Positions 63,101-64,000 of a DNA stretch of 64,000 nucleotides are shown piece after piece. How positions within the stretch are numbered: the stretch's first letter is position 1; each line of letters begins with the position of its first letter. The notes beneath the pieces are model-generated. The model searched no databases. It was not told the DNA's origin and was given only the letters and a program-made list of their open reading frames with translations. Source of the stretch: Methylotenera mobilis 13 (GTDB lineage Bacteria > Pseudomonadota > Gammaproteobacteria > Burkholderiales > Methylophilaceae); the NCBI RefSeq assembly GCF_000384255.1, contig NZ_KB913035.1, forward strand, positions 186,001-250,000, written 5' to 3'. The position numbers and the translations under genes were made by a program.

Positions 63101-64000
63101 TTGTCTAAACCCATCTTAAAAATTGCACTTGATGTACCACTAGCACGCTTATTTGATTATTTAAGCGGGGATCAACACGTAGCAATTGGCCAGCGCGTAC
63201 TGGTACCGTTTGGGCGCCGTAATCAAATAGGCATTGTGATAGCCAACGCGGACACCAGTGAATTTGCGATAGAGAAACTTAAGCCAATTACGCAGGCATT
63301 TGTTGAAGAAACACCGCTTGATGCTGAAATGTTAAGTTTGATTAAGTTTAGCGCGGATTATTATCACTACCCGTTTGGCCAAGCTTTGCTGTCAGCCTTA
63401 CCTGCACGTTTGCGCCAAGTAGCACCAGCGGTTTCGCGCAAACAATATTTATACCAAATCACTGATTTAGGTAGGCAGGTGGATATTGAATCCATGTCAA
63501 AAAGGCAGCGCGTTTTACGACAAGTGCTGGTAGCGTTGCAGGAAAATAATGCACAAACGGAAGCAGAGCTAGATGCGCTGTCATCTAGTGCGCGTAAGGC
63601 GGCAAAAGAACTGGTCGCTTTAGGCTATGCTACAAGTGAGCAGGTGTTGGCGGTCAAGCGCGTGCCTGCCATATTAGAAACACCGCAACCTGCGCTGAAT
63701 GATGAGCAAGCACAGGCGGTGGGAAGTATCACGCAAGACATTAAAGCGTTTAAGGCGTGGTTGTTGCATGGCATCACTGGAAGTGGAAAAACTGAAGTGT
63801 ATATCCGCTTGATGCAACATATCTTGCAAGCGTCGCAAAATAGCCAAAAGGTACAACATAACCCAGAAGCGAAAAATAATTCGGCTGACTCTGCTACAAC
63901 AAAATCTGAACCATCCAGTGCCCAGATTCTGGTACTAGTGCCTGAAATTAACCTTACCCCCCAGCTTGAGGCAAGATTCAGGGCGAGACTTCCTCAATAT
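63101..64000 (+). CDS. priA: Primosomal protein N' PriA (5' part)
   Basis: The frame opens at a TTG at 63101 (SKPILKIALDVPLARLFDYL) and runs to the window edge, giving the first 300 codons. Visible are the N-terminal 3'-DNA-binding domain, a winged-helix part, and the helicase Walker A GITGSGKTE (codons about 227-235), followed by VLVPEINLTPQL. Between these two motifs lies an unusual low-complexity insert (residues about 249-270, rich in N, S, K, E and T). PriA reloads the replisome at stalled forks. The start lacks a strong ribosome site. Confidence 0.93.
   Translation, partial: MSKPILKIALDVPLARLFDYLSGDQHVAIGQRVLVPFGRRNQIGIVIANADTSEFAIEKLKPITQAFVEETPLDAEMLSLIKFSADYYHYPFGQALLSALPARLRQVAPAVSRKQYLYQITDLGRQVDIESMSKRQRVLRQVLVALQENNAQTEAELDALSSSARKAAKELVALGYATSEQVLAVKRVPAILETPQPALNDEQAQAVGSITQDIKAFKAWLLHGITGSGKTEVYIRLMQHILQASQNSQKVQHNPEAKNNSADSATTKSEPSSAQILVLVPEINLTPQLEARFRARLPQY

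Overview
The window reads as a contiguous piece of a betaproteobacterial chromosome around the replication origin. The best fit is a methylotroph of the Methylophilaceae (Methylotenera/Methylophilus-like). Supporting evidence: a formaldehyde-activating-enzyme paralogue, a free-standing pqqA, a metallohydrolase resembling those of quinoprotein relay systems, a homologue of the Methylophilus cytochrome c'', the order priA-argS-SPOR-dsbA typical of betaproteobacteria, and AT-leaning composition with many TTG/GTG starts. Assignment to a genus is inference.

Layout. 1-4929: the end of a leftward LTA-synthase-like membrane protein, then a tight four-gene operon (thermostable-hemolysin family protein, acyl-CoA ligase-like enzyme, heme-oxygenase-like diiron protein, short-chain dehydrogenase) that looks like an uncharacterised small-molecule or lipid pathway. 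5067-7634: a small membrane ORF, then a TPP riboswitch with a terminator hairpin controlling thiC. 7737-16341: a small membrane protein, a pseudouridine synthase, a YidB-like protein, uppP, a large AsmA protein, mutY and a yqjD-yqjE-yqjK-like membrane operon. 16422-24743: a methylotrophy/redox-flavoured accessory block with a Fae paralogue lacking the usual catalytic histidine, an HPP-CBS membrane protein, a diguanylate cyclase, an orphan 23-codon pqqA, a GNAT protein, DoxX, a periplasmic MBL hydrolase, cytochrome b561, TerC and HtpX. 24882-28426: nhaR, two hypothetical/UPF genes and a divergent qorR-qorB pair with a palindromic operator.

28539-44107: the origin. gyrB, dnaN and dnaA run leftward; rpmH, rnpA, yidD, yidC and mnmE run rightward; DnaA boxes lie on both sides of dnaA. 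Three perfect 16-bp parS palindromes (31028, 38698, 39662) surround the origin and match the parA-parB pair at 42436-44107, which follows mnmG-rsmG. A YegP protein and the cytochrome c'' gene sit between mnmE and mnmG. 44268-51580: the complete F-type ATP synthase operon atpIBEFHAGDC with a terminator. 51618-64000: glmU-glmS (UDP-GlcNAc synthesis), a nucleotidyl-cyclase-domain protein, YaeQ, EttA, a small membrane protein, an SDR, DsbA, a SPOR-domain protein, ArgS, a 206-bp MITE-like element and the first 300 codons of priA.

No tRNA, rRNA, CRISPR array or full insertion sequence was recognised. The candidates most worth a second look are the 1.2-4.9 kb operon, the His-less Fae paralogue, the orphan pqqA with its quinoprotein-type neighbours, and the perfect-ended MITE upstream of priA. 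All calls come from reading the sequence; no searches were run.
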